DNA of 27,071 nucleotides from UBA4874 sp002399435 (GTDB taxonomy: Bacteria > Bacillota > Clostridia > Caldicoprobacterales > DTU083): NCBI GenBank assembly GCA_036823195.1, contig DAISGI010000035.1, positions 1 through 27,071 on the forward strand. The letters are read 5' to 3'. The notes beneath the pieces are model-generated. The model ran no database searches and was not told where the DNA came from. It worked only from the letters and a program-made list of their open reading frames with translations. Below are positions 15,213 through 22,271 of the stretch, piece after piece (the first letter of the stretch is position 1; every line of letters begins with the position of its first letter). The translations under genes and the position numbers were made by a program.

Positions 15213-18200
15213 TCGTATGGCCGTTCAAGTCAAACTTTTCCGCGGAGGAATCCTCTGTCCATTCCATTTCCAGAGCCAGCGTCTCTTTCATGATAAACTT
15301 CCTGTGGCCCTCCACAGCTTTCCGCACGGCGTCATCCGCGTTCAGCATGATCCGGATATGATCCATCACTTCATAGCCATTGTTCTTCCGCATCTGCTGG
15401 ACTTTGGAAACCAGCTCCCTGGCCAGGCCTTCGTCAATCAGATCCAGAGTCAGAGTCGTATCCAGGACAACAAACAGATTGTTTTCCGCAGCAATATCGA
15501 ATCCCTTTTTGGCGGATATGGTGATCTGCACATTTTCCTTACTGATTGGGTAATCCTCACCGTCCAGAACTGCGGTCATGGTCTCTCCCTCTTCCAGCCT
15601 GGGTGCCACATCGGACGCATCCATGGCGGCCAGGGCTTTGGAAAACAACTTGATCCGGCTGCCCAGAACCGGTCCTGCCACCTTGAAGTTCGGCTTCATC
15701 CGGAAGTCCATATACTCTTTCAGGTCTTTGGCAAAAACAACTTCCTTCACATTGAGCTCTTCCCGGATCAACGGCACCAGATGGGCAATCCGGGATTCGT
15801 ATTTCCCGTCCACCAGAATCTCCCGAATCGGCTGACGTACCTTGATGCGGGCGGATTCCCTGGACGCCCTGCCCAGTGCCACCAGACTGCGGACCAAATC
15901 CATGGTCTCCTCCAGATCCGGATCGATCTGCTCCGGATCTGCCGTTGGGTATTTACTCAAATGTACAGAAAGCTCCCCGGTCAGATTCCGATAAATCTCC
16001 TCGGAAAGAAATGGTGCAAAGGGCGCTATCATTTGCGCAAAGTTCACCAATATCTCATAGGTGGTATTGTAAACTGCCTTTTTATCCTGCGTTAATCCGG
16101 GTGCCCAGAATCTCCTTCTGGACCGGCGGATGAACCAGTTTGAAAGATCTTCATTGACAAAGTCCTGCATCCTGCGGATGGCGCGGGTCATGTCATACTT
16201 CTCCAGATCGGCTTCCACGGAGGCCTGCAGACTGTTGAACCGGGACAGGATCCAATGATCCATCTCCGGCCTCTGCTCATAAGGAACAAAAAACTCTCTG
16301 GGGTCTACCCCATCCGTGTTGGCATACAGGGTAAAGAAGTTATAGACATTCTTTATGGTTCCGAAAAATTTGCTCTGCACTTCCCTCAGTCCGTCCAGAT
16401 CAAATCGCGTCGGTGTCCAGGGCGGGGAGACATACAGCAGATACCAGCGCAGGGTATCCGCCCCGTACTTGTCAAACAAATCAAAGGGATCCACCGTGTT
16501 GCCCCTGGATTTGGACATCTTGGCGCCTTCCTTATCCAATATGAGATCATTGACCAATACCGATTTATAGGGAGCTTTTCCGGTGACAAAGGTGGAGATG
16601 GCAAGCAGGGAATAGAACCACCCGCGGGTCTGATCAATTCCTTCGCAGATAAAATCCGCCGGGAACAATTTGTTGAAATCCTCCTTGTGCTCAAAGGGAT
16701 AGTGCTGCTGGGCAAAGGGCATGGAGCCGCTGTCAAACCAGCAGTCAATGACATCCTTTACCCTTGTCATTGTTTTGCCGCATTTGTCGCAGACAAGGTG
16801 AACATCATCCACATAGGGCCGGTGAAGATCAATGGACTCGTCGATATCCTCCACAGCCCGCTCCGTAAGTTCCCTGCGGGAACCAACACTGGTGGTATTG
16901 CCGCATTCACAGCGCCAGATATTCAGGGGAGTTCCCCAATACCGGCTCCGGGAAATGGCCCAGTCGTTCAGGTTCTCCAGCCAGTTCCCAAACCGTTTTT
17001 CCCCGACAAAAGATGGATACCAGTCCACCCCGTTGTTGTTTTTGATCAGTTGGTCCCGGAGCCTGGTCATCTCAATATACCAGCTGGGCTTCGCGTAGTA
17101 AAGCAGCGGAGTATGGCATCTCCAGCAATGCGGATAATTGTGCACCATTTTCTGCTTTCGGAACAGCTTGCCGCTTTCCGCCAGCCATTTTATGATCATT
17201 GGATCCGCATCCATGACAAACATGCCCTTCCAGGGGGTACAGGTATATTTTCCGGAATCGTCCACAGGCTGTAAAACGGGCAGGCCGTATCGCCTCCCGG
17301 TCTGATAATCGTCTTCCCCGAAAGCAGGCGCCGTATGCACAATCCCCGTGCCGTCCTCCGTGGTAACATAATCCGCCACCGTGACATAAAAGGCCTTTTT
17401 ATCGGTTGAAACAAAGGGCATCAGCTGCTCATATTCCATGTATTCCAGATCCTTGCCCTTTCTCTCATCCAGGACCTCGTACTCTCCGCCCAGAACCCGG
17501 GGGGCCAGATGCTTTTCAATATAATAAACCGTTCCTTCAAACCGGACCCTCTGATACGTCGCATCCGGGTGCACGGTCAGGGCCACATTGGAAGCCAGGG
17601 TCCACGGCGTCGTGGTCCATACCAGGAAATATTCGTCGGCATCCTTCCGCTTGAATTTGACATACACTGTCGTGGTTTTGATCTCCTCATAGCCCTGTGC
17701 CACTTCATGGGAAGCCAGGCCGGTGCCGCAGCGGGGACAGTAAGGAAGGATCTTGTGCCCTTCATAGATCAGCCCTTCCTTATTGAGCCGGTCCAGGATC
17801 CACCACACGGTCTCGATATAGTTGTTATCCAATGTGATATAGGGATGATCCATGTCAATTTCATAGCCCATCCGTTCCGTCATCTCACGCCAAAGGGACT
17901 CGTATTCGAATACGGACTCCCGGCATTTTTGATTGAAGGCAGAAATGCCATACTCTTCGATTTCCCGTTTGTTGTGCAGACCCAGCTTCTTCTCCACTTC
18001 GATCTCCACCGGCAGACCGTGAGTATCCCATCCGGCTTTCCGCCGGACCTGACAGCCCTTCATGGTCCTGTAGCGGCAAACGGAATCCTTCAGTGTCCTG
18101 GCAAGCACATGATGAATGCCGGGACGCCCATTGGCAGTAGGCGGTCCCTCATAGAAAACGAAAGGTTTCCCGCCCTCCCTGGTCTCGATACTCCTGTCCA

Positions 18201-18285
18201 GTACGTGGATTTCCTCCCAATACTTCGAGATCCTTTTTTCATTGTCACTGACCGATTGACTGGATAATGCCCTGAACTTCTCCAT
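15181..18285 (-). CDS. ileS: Isoleucyl-tRNA synthetase, type 2 (IleS2-like)
   Basis: A 1034-residue class I synthetase that charges tRNA-Ile. Its length and wording (HGLPVEIEVEKKLGL at 89-103) fit the eukaryote-like IleS2 clade, about 100 residues longer than the common bacterial enzyme. The editing domain carries VWTTTPWTL at 222-230; zinc-type pairs include C183/C186, C387/C390 and C499/C502; the KMSKS loop is exact at 589-593. The HIGH motif is altered: P-G-I-H-H at 55-59, where the Gly and first His have changed places. IleS2 enzymes are known for mupirocin insensitivity. The gene is the only ileS seen here, follows a damaged T-box leader, and ends within a 17-bp repeat array. AAAGGAA precedes the ATG at a rather long distance. 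Confidence 0.96.
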   Translation of the reverse strand: MEKFRALSSQSVSDNEKRISKYWEEIHVLDRSIETREGGKPFVFYEGPPTANGRPGIHHVLARTLKDSVCRYRTMKGCQVRRKAGWDTHGLPVEIEVEKKLGLHNKREIEEYGISAFNQKCRESVFEYESLWREMTERMGYEIDMDHPYITLDNNYIETVWWILDRLNKEGLIYEGHKILPYCPRCGTGLASHEVAQGYEEIKTTTVYVKFKRKDADEYFLVWTTTPWTLASNVALTVHPDATYQRVRFEGTVYYIEKHLAPRVLGGEYEVLDERKGKDLEYMEYEQLMPFVSTDKKAFYVTVADYVTTEDGTGIVHTAPAFGEDDYQTGRRYGLPVLQPVDDSGKYTCTPWKGMFVMDADPMIIKWLAESGKLFRKQKMVHNYPHCWRCHTPLLYYAKPSWYIEMTRLRDQLIKNNNGVDWYPSFVGEKRFGNWLENLNDWAISRSRYWGTPLNIWRCECGNTTSVGSRRELTERAVEDIDESIDLHRPYVDDVHLVCDKCGKTMTRVKDVIDCWFDSGSMPFAQQHYPFEHKEDFNKLFPADFICEGIDQTRGWFYSLLAISTFVTGKAPYKSVLVNDLILDKEGAKMSKSRGNTVDPFDLFDKYGADTLRWYLLYVSPPWTPTRFDLDGLREVQSKFFGTIKNVYNFFTLYANTDGVDPREFFVPYEQRPEMDHWILSRFNSLQASVEADLEKYDMTRAIRRMQDFVNEDLSNWFIRRSRRRFWAPGLTQDKKAVYNTTYEILVNFAQMIAPFAPFLSEEIYRNLTGELSVHLSKYPTADPEQIDPDLEETMDLVRSLVALGRASRESARIKVRQPIREILVDGKYESRIAHLVPLIREELNVKEVVFAKDLKEYMDFRMKPNFKVAGPVLGSRIKLFSKALAAMDASDVAPRLEEGETMTAVLDGEDYPISKENVQITISAKKGFDIAAENNLFVVLDTTLTLDLIDEGLARELVSKVQQMRKNNGYEVMDHIRIMLNADDAVRKAVEGHRKFIMKETLALEMEWTEDSSAEKFDLNGHTTGIRIEKRIG

Positions 18286-18341
18286 TTTGATCCATTCCTT
18301 TCGCTTGCCCCTTTTTCCCGCTTGCCAAAAGATTTCTCTCT

Positions 18342-18407
18342 AAATAAAAATCCCCCGGCTCTTGCCAAGGGACGAAAATTACCGCGCGGTACTGTCCTTT
18401 TCATCGC
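18342..18407 (-). promoter_or_regulatory. Truncated T-box leader with terminator (ileS)
   Basis: On the minus strand, GCGATGAAAAGGACAGTA (18390-18407) looks like the 5' base of a T-box Stem I. It is joined directly to CCGCGCGGTAATTTTCGTCC, the typical end of the T-box element. A terminator hairpin follows (TCCCTTGGC / GCCGGGGGA, 18351-18373) with a TTTTTATTT tail. The specifier loop, Stems II and III, and the UGGN tRNA-binding bulge are missing; CAGT stands where TGGT is expected. The terminator itself looks intact. Confidence 0.75.
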
Positions 18408-18430
18408 CTTTTCCTATTCTTTTGTGTTTT

Positions 18431-18459
18431 ATGGTACAATAAAGCGGAAATTTTGTCAA
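18431..18459 (-). promoter_or_regulatory. Promoter for ileS
   Basis: A perfect TTGACA at 18454-18459 and TACCAT at 18431-18436, 17-bp spacer. The start near 18424 leaves only about 17 nt before the Stem I-like sequence, which is normal for a T-box leader and shows that the missing middle is not hidden further upstream. Confidence 0.7.
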
Positions 18460-18597
18460 TTCCATTTTAACACCTTTTGTAAAAAGCATTCAATCTTCTA
18501 TAATATATGGGAATATGATAACTTCTTTTGATGAGATGGTGTAGCCAAAAATATTCTACGCTTTTTGGATGTGCGTAAAAACTTAAAAAGTTCGCTG

Positions 18598-18626
18598 TTG
18601 TGAAAAATGGCATTCTATCGTAGAAT
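18598..18626 (+). promoter_or_regulatory. Promoter for Der1-like gene, with palindrome on -10
   Basis: TTGTGA at 18598-18603 and TAGAAT at 18621-18626, 17-bp spacer. The -10 box is one arm of a perfect palindrome, ATTCTA-TCG-TAGAAT (18612-18626), a possible operator. A related ATTCTACG occurs at 18553-18560. Confidence 0.55.
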
Positions 18627-18710
18627 AATAGGCAGGATCATACTCGCCGATATCCGGTAAAGAAAGTAAGATCATAAGAGAAGCAGGATCGACTAATGAG
18701 GAGTGATTGC

Positions 18711-19373
18711 ATGAAATGGATTCAAAAGCTGGAAAGAAAGTTCGGGCGATATTCCATTCAGGATCTGATGTTATACATTGTAATATTGAACGCCGTCGTA
18801 TTTGTTACCACTTTTCTGGTGCCGCAAAGCAACCTGTACGGCAAATTTGCGCTGATTCCGTCCAGGGTTCTGCATGGAGAAATATGGCGCCTGGTTACCT
18901 TTTTGTTTCTGCCTTCCACCACCAGCCCCATCCAGATTTTGTTTACCCTGTACCTTTACTATATTGTCGGCAGTAATCTGGAACATCAATGGGGCAGTTT
19001 CCGCTTTAACCTGTATTACCTGATCGGCGTACTCAGCACCATTGCCACAGCTTTTATCTGCGACAGTCTGGTTACATCCGAACACCTGAACCTATCCCTG
19101 TTCCTGGCGTTTGCCTACTTGTTTCCCAACTTTGAAGTCCTTCTGTTCTTCATCCTTCCGATCAAGGTCAGGTACATCGGCTGGGCCTACTGGGCGTTCC
19201 TTGCATTTTCCATCCTGTACTATCCGCTGCCCTGGAAACTCAGTGCCGCTGCTTCCATCGTCAACTACCTTGTTTTCTTTGGACCGGACCTGATTCGGAG
19301 CCTGAAGCTTCGCCGGATCACCTACAAAAATCGAAAGCGGTTCCGTGATGCATCCCGGAAAAACCGCTGGTGA
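18711..19373 (+). CDS. Der1-like / rhomboid-like membrane protein, no catalytic site
   Basis: A 220-residue membrane protein with about five or six hydrophobic segments (roughly 18-38, 61-85, 98-118, 126-150, 153-172, 176-193) and a basic C-terminal tail. GEIWRLVTFLF (56-66) and GSNLEHQWGSFRFNLYYL (87-104) match the rhomboid fold. The protease GxSG serine and the last-helix His are absent. Instead FPNFEVLLFFILPIKVRYI (138-156) resembles the Derlin pattern of Pro, hydrophobics, then a basic-aromatic KxKYLPW-like segment. It is best seen as a rhomboid pseudoprotease of the Der1-like kind; function unknown. The ATG at 18711, seven bases after TGAGGAG, is preferred to one five codons earlier. It is divergent from ileS. 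Confidence 0.85.
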   Translation: MKWIQKLERKFGRYSIQDLMLYIVILNAVVFVTTFLVPQSNLYGKFALIPSRVLHGEIWRLVTFLFLPSTTSPIQILFTLYLYYIVGSNLEHQWGSFRFNLYYLIGVLSTIATAFICDSLVTSEHLNLSLFLAFAYLFPNFEVLLFFILPIKVRYIGWAYWAFLAFSILYYPLPWKLSAAASIVNYLVFFGPDLIRSLKLRRITYKNRKRFRDASRKNRW

Positions 19374-19404
19374 CAGGCTCCGAAAAACAGATTCATACAA
19401 AACA

Positions 19405-19419
19405 GGAGAGCCCGTCTCC
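19405..19419 (-). terminator. Weak hairpin between convergent genes
   Basis: GGAGA at 19405-19409 faces TCTCC at 19415-19419, followed on the minus strand by TGTTTTGT. It could end the ZIP transporter transcript; the stem is short. Confidence 0.45.
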
Positions 19420-19443
19420 CCTAAAGCAGAAAGCCAAAGCTTG

Positions 19444-20325
19444 TCAGAACAACAGCAGGCTGATGGCCATGACAATCATGCCCGAGATCAATCCGTAAAT
19501 CGCCAGGTGATGCTCCCCATATTCCTCGGAGGTGGGCAGCAGCTGATCAAATGAGATAAATATCATAATGCCTGCGATTGCTGCAAAGACAATGCCAAAC
19601 AAGGTTTCGGACATAAACCGGGCAAGGATCAGATAGCCAAGAAGAGCGCCGATAGGTTCCGTGAGCCCGGACAAAAAGGAATAAACAAAAGCCTTGGATC
19701 TGCTGCCGGTGGCGTAGTAAACCGGCATGGAAACGGAAATACCTTCCGGGATGTTGTGAATGGCAATGGCGATGGCAATTCCGACCCCCACGCCAGGGTC
19801 CCGCAGTGCGGACATAAAGGAGGCAAACCCTTCCGGAAAATTATGGATGGCAATGGCCAGTGCGGTCAGCAACCCGGTCCGCAACAGCATGTTTTCCTTT
19901 TCCTGTTCGGATTCCTGCCCCGGAATTCCCTTCGCTTCCTGTGCGACTTCTGCTTCCCGTGCGACTTCCGCTTCATGCGCATCCTCCGCCTCATGAATGT
20001 CTTCCACAGTATGCACTTCATGGGGGTTTTCCGCTTCCGGCACCATCTTGTCAATCAGTGCAATAATGAGCATGCCTCCGAAAAAGGAGGCCACCGTTAC
20101 CCACGAACCAGGCTTGTTTCCAAGCTCGGCCGTCAGGGCATCCTGAGCCTGGGAAAACAACTCCACAAATGAGATATAAACCATAACCCCTGCCGAAAAT
20201 CCCATGGCAACCGACAGGAACTTTTTATTGGTGCGTTTTGCAAAAAAGGCAATGGCGCCGCCAATTCCGGTGGCAAGCCCGGCAAAAAGCGACATCATCA
20301 ATGCTGTCAATACATTTTGATCCAT
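19444..20325 (-). CDS. ZIP family divalent metal transporter
   Basis: A 293-residue eight-helix transporter of the ZupT/ZIP type. The metal-path motifs are HNFPEG at 161-166 (helix 4) and HNIPEG at 190-195 (helix 5). Helices 1-3 lie before residue 95. The loop between helices 3 and 4 (about 96-145) is acidic and His-containing, built of six-residue repeats such as HEAEDA, HEAEVA and REAEVA, and probably binds metal. Family members import zinc, iron or manganese; the ion cannot be told from sequence. A strong GGAGGAG site precedes the ATG. No Fur/Zur-type box was recognised upstream. It is convergent with the Der1-like gene and downstream of mnmA on the same strand. Confidence 0.93.
   Translation of the reverse strand: MDQNVLTALMMSLFAGLATGIGGAIAFFAKRTNKKFLSVAMGFSAGVMVYISFVELFSQAQDALTAELGNKPGSWVTVASFFGGMLIIALIDKMVPEAENPHEVHTVEDIHEAEDAHEAEVAREAEVAQEAKGIPGQESEQEKENMLLRTGLLTALAIAIHNFPEGFASFMSALRDPGVGVGIAIAIAIHNIPEGISVSMPVYYATGSRSKAFVYSFLSGLTEPIGALLGYLILARFMSETLFGIVFAAIAGIMIFISFDQLLPTSEEYGEHHLAIYGLISGMIVMAISLLLF
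19934..20005 (-). repeat. In-frame 18-bp repeat in ZIP loop
   Basis: Four 18-bp units (19934-19951, 19952-19969, 19970-19987, 19988-20005) encode six-residue repeats of the type HEAEVA in the cytoplasmic loop. The first two units differ at only two positions, so expansion is recent. Confidence 0.85.
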
Positions 20326-20388
20326 AATATCTCCTCCGTTCTCTCCCTGCTGTCTTCTTTCTTCTGTCCTTTATTTTTCTATCTTAGC

Positions 20389-20448
20389 TTATTTGCTGTC
20401 CGGTTCATCTCCATTTCCTTATATGCTGTCCGGTTCATCTCCATCCTC
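20389..20448. repeat. Direct repeat, 2 x 30 bp
   Basis: Two adjacent 30-bp units share TGCTGTCCGGTTCATCTCCAT (20394-20414 and 20424-20444, written here as the common core) in the gap between mnmA and the ZIP gene. The rest of this 190-bp gap shows no gene or clear promoter. Confidence 0.88.
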
Positions 20449-20515
20449 TTAATGGATAACCAAATTGACAGAAAGAAAACACTGGATCGCATTCTTTATG
20501 GGCCTATTTTGCACT

Positions 20516-21646
20516 TTACTTGAAAACTTCCCGGATGGGACCGCCTCCCAGGCATTCTTCCCCTTGATAAAGCACGACAAACTGACCAGGGGTCACCGCT
20601 TTCTGAGGCTTGTCAAACGCCACCCGGCAGGTATCCTTTCCGGTAATCTCCACCCGAACCCCCTGATCCGGCTGACGATAGCGGAACCTGGCATGACAGG
20701 CAAAGGTCTCTGCAGGAGGCTGTCCCGCCACCCAGTTCATGTGATCGGCGGACAGAGCGGCAGAATACAGGGCAGGATGATGCTCGCCCTGTACCACATA
20801 CAGAACATTGTGCAACAGATCCTTTTCCGCTACAAACCACGGCTCTCCGCTGCTGCCGAAGCCGCCGCCGATGCCAAGACCTTTTCTCTGTCCCAAAGTA
20901 TAGTACATCAATCCATCATGTCTACCCACAACCCTTTCCGGATGATCCAGGCTACGGATTTCCCCCGGCTGCGCCGGCAGATAATGGCTTAAAAATTCCT
21001 TAAAGTTGCGTTCCCCGATAAAGCAAATACCGGTGCTGTCCTTCCGGTGAGCGGTCTTCAGTCCGGCTTCCGCTGCAATCCTGCGAACTTCCTTTTTCTC
21101 CATATTCCCTACGGGAAACATGGTTTTGGACAGTGGATACTGCCCCAGAGCGCATAAAAAATAGGACTGGTCCTTTCCCCTATCCACGCCCTTCAGCAGC
21201 CGAACCCTGCCATCCACCCGATCCACCATGGCGTAATGACCGGTTGCCAGATAATCGGCACCAATCTTCATGGCATAATCCAGAAACATCTTAAACTTGA
21301 TTTCCTTGTTGCACAGGACATCCGGGTTGGGCGTCCGACCTTTCTTATATTCTTCCAGAAAATAAGTAAAAACTCTGTTCCAGTATTCTTTTGAAAAATT
21401 CACCGAATAATAGGGAATGTCCAATTGATTGCAGACCCGGACTGCCTCTTCATAATCCTCCGTTGAAGTGCAGACTCCATTTTCATCCTTTTCCTCCCAG
21501 TTCTTCATAAACACACCGGTAACCTGGTAACCCTGTCGTTTCAGCAGCAGGGCAGCAACGGAGGAATCCACTCCTCCGGACATCCCAACAACCACATTTG
21601 TTTCAGACGGCGCACTCGTTCCGTTCAAAAGCCTTTTTCCCTCCAT
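20516..21646 (-). CDS. mnmA: tRNA 2-thiouridylase MnmA
   Basis: A 376-residue enzyme that puts sulfur on C2 of the wobble uridine in tRNA for Lys, Glu and Gln. The ATP-binding PP-loop SGGVDSS is at 23-29. The two active-site cysteines are C112 (DVLCNKEIKF) and C208 (STGICFIGERNF). The C-terminal beta-barrel ends normally. The ATG at 21646 lies about 8 bases from the predicted transcription start and has no upstream ribosome binding site; GGAGGG within codons 2-3 points to a TTG at 21628 as the more likely start, giving 370 residues. It stands alone with its own promoter. Confidence 0.96.
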   Translation of the reverse strand: MEGKRLLNGTSAPSETNVVVGMSGGVDSSVAALLLKRQGYQVTGVFMKNWEEKDENGVCTSTEDYEEAVRVCNQLDIPYYSVNFSKEYWNRVFTYFLEEYKKGRTPNPDVLCNKEIKFKMFLDYAMKIGADYLATGHYAMVDRVDGRVRLLKGVDRGKDQSYFLCALGQYPLSKTMFPVGNMEKKEVRRIAAEAGLKTAHRKDSTGICFIGERNFKEFLSHYLPAQPGEIRSLDHPERVVGRHDGLMYYTLGQRKGLGIGGGFGSSGEPWFVAEKDLLHNVLYVVQGEHHPALYSAALSADHMNWVAGQPPAETFACHARFRYRQPDQGVRVEITGKDTCRVAFDKPQKAVTPGQFVVLYQGEECLGGGPIREVFK

Positions 21647-21661
21647 TTTTTCTTTTTCTCT

Positions 21662-21690
21662 ATTCTTTCAAATAAGGTGCAATAAGTCAA
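21662..21690 (-). promoter_or_regulatory. Promoter for mnmA
   Basis: TTGACT at 21685-21690 and AAGAAT at 21662-21667, 17-bp spacer, transcription start near 21655. This position argues for the internal TTG start of mnmA. Confidence 0.6.
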
Positions 21691-21760
21691 GTCGTCTGCT
21701 TGCTTCGATTGCTTCGGAGCTATGCGAAATTTTTTGGAAGATTCCCCAACTCTCTGATGT

Positions 21761-21790
21761 TTGCAACGTTCGTCACGGGGTATGTATAAT
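21761..21790 (+). promoter_or_regulatory. Promoter for DUF3787-like gene
   Basis: TTGCAA at 21761-21766 and a perfect TATAAT at 21785-21790, 18-bp spacer. The leader to the start codon is about 145 nt and includes a small ATCAC/GTGAT hairpin near 21828-21845. No clear sporulation-sigma promoter was identified. Confidence 0.6.
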
Positions 21791-21941
21791 TGTCAGGTAA
21801 AATTGAAGAATATATTTTAGCAGGCTTTTATCACAATAAAAGTGATCCCGGTGTAACATACCGAAGTGGAAAACACGAAAAGACTGCAGCATTGGCATAT
21901 GCGAACGGGATGAAACAAGGAACCAAAAGGAGGACGAAGCC

Positions 21942-22109
21942 ATGATGAAAAAAACAAACAAACCAAAATATTACAGAGAACCAGTTGAAAAGCACGATAC
22001 TGCTTCCTGGGCCAACATAGAGAGTCTGGAACCTATCACCCGGGTCCATAGGCCCAGTCAGTCAGAGGTAGACAATTCCAAGAAATATGTAGACTCCAAT
22101 GAGAAGTAA
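21942..22109 (+). CDS. Small DUF3787-type protein (spore-associated family)
   Basis: A 55-residue protein starting MMKKTNKPKYYREPVEKHDT. The segment VEKHDTASWANIESLEPITR followed by V-x-x-P-S-x-x-x-V and a C-terminal K-x-x-V-D is the pattern I recognise as DUF3787, a short family restricted to spore-forming Clostridia and named after a Clostridioides difficile spore-surface protein. It is hydrophilic, without signal or membrane span. An excellent AAAGGAGGA site lies 8 bases before the first of two adjacent ATGs. A promoter and a strong terminator bracket it, so it is a single-gene unit. Its stop codon TAA is the first unit of a 7-bp tandem repeat. Confidence 0.85.
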   Translation: MMKKTNKPKYYREPVEKHDTASWANIESLEPITRVHRPSQSEVDNSKKYVDSNEK

Positions 22110-22175
22110 CAGTAACAGGTAACAGGTAACAGATAACAGATAACAGATAACAGGTAACAGGTAACAAGTAACAAA
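22107..22175 (+). repeat. Tandem repeat, about 10 x 7 bp
   Basis: Ten units of TAACAGG or TAACAGA-type follow one another, starting exactly with the TAA stop codon of the DUF3787-like gene and ending 9 bases before the terminator hairpin. Confidence 0.95.
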
Positions 22176-22184
22176 ACGCACACA

Positions 22185-22224
22185 AAAAAGGAGTATTCCC
22201 GAATCAAAGGGAATACTCCTTTTT
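22185..22224. terminator. Strong bidirectional terminator
   Basis: AAAAAGGAGTATTCCC (22185-22200) pairs perfectly with 22209-22224, 8-nt loop, with A and T runs on the outer sides. It serves the DUF3787-like gene (plus) and the oxidoreductase gene (minus), which ends 48 bp away. Confidence 0.95.
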
Positions 22225-22271
22225 GTTACCTTTATAAATCTGAAACAGCTTCCATCATCAAAGGATCCCGC

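Noticed and set aside
21910..21945. Eleven-codon upstream frame whose TGA overlaps the DUF3787-like start
   Set aside because: The overlap is suggestive of coupling, but its own start lacks a ribosome binding site and the downstream gene has an excellent one.
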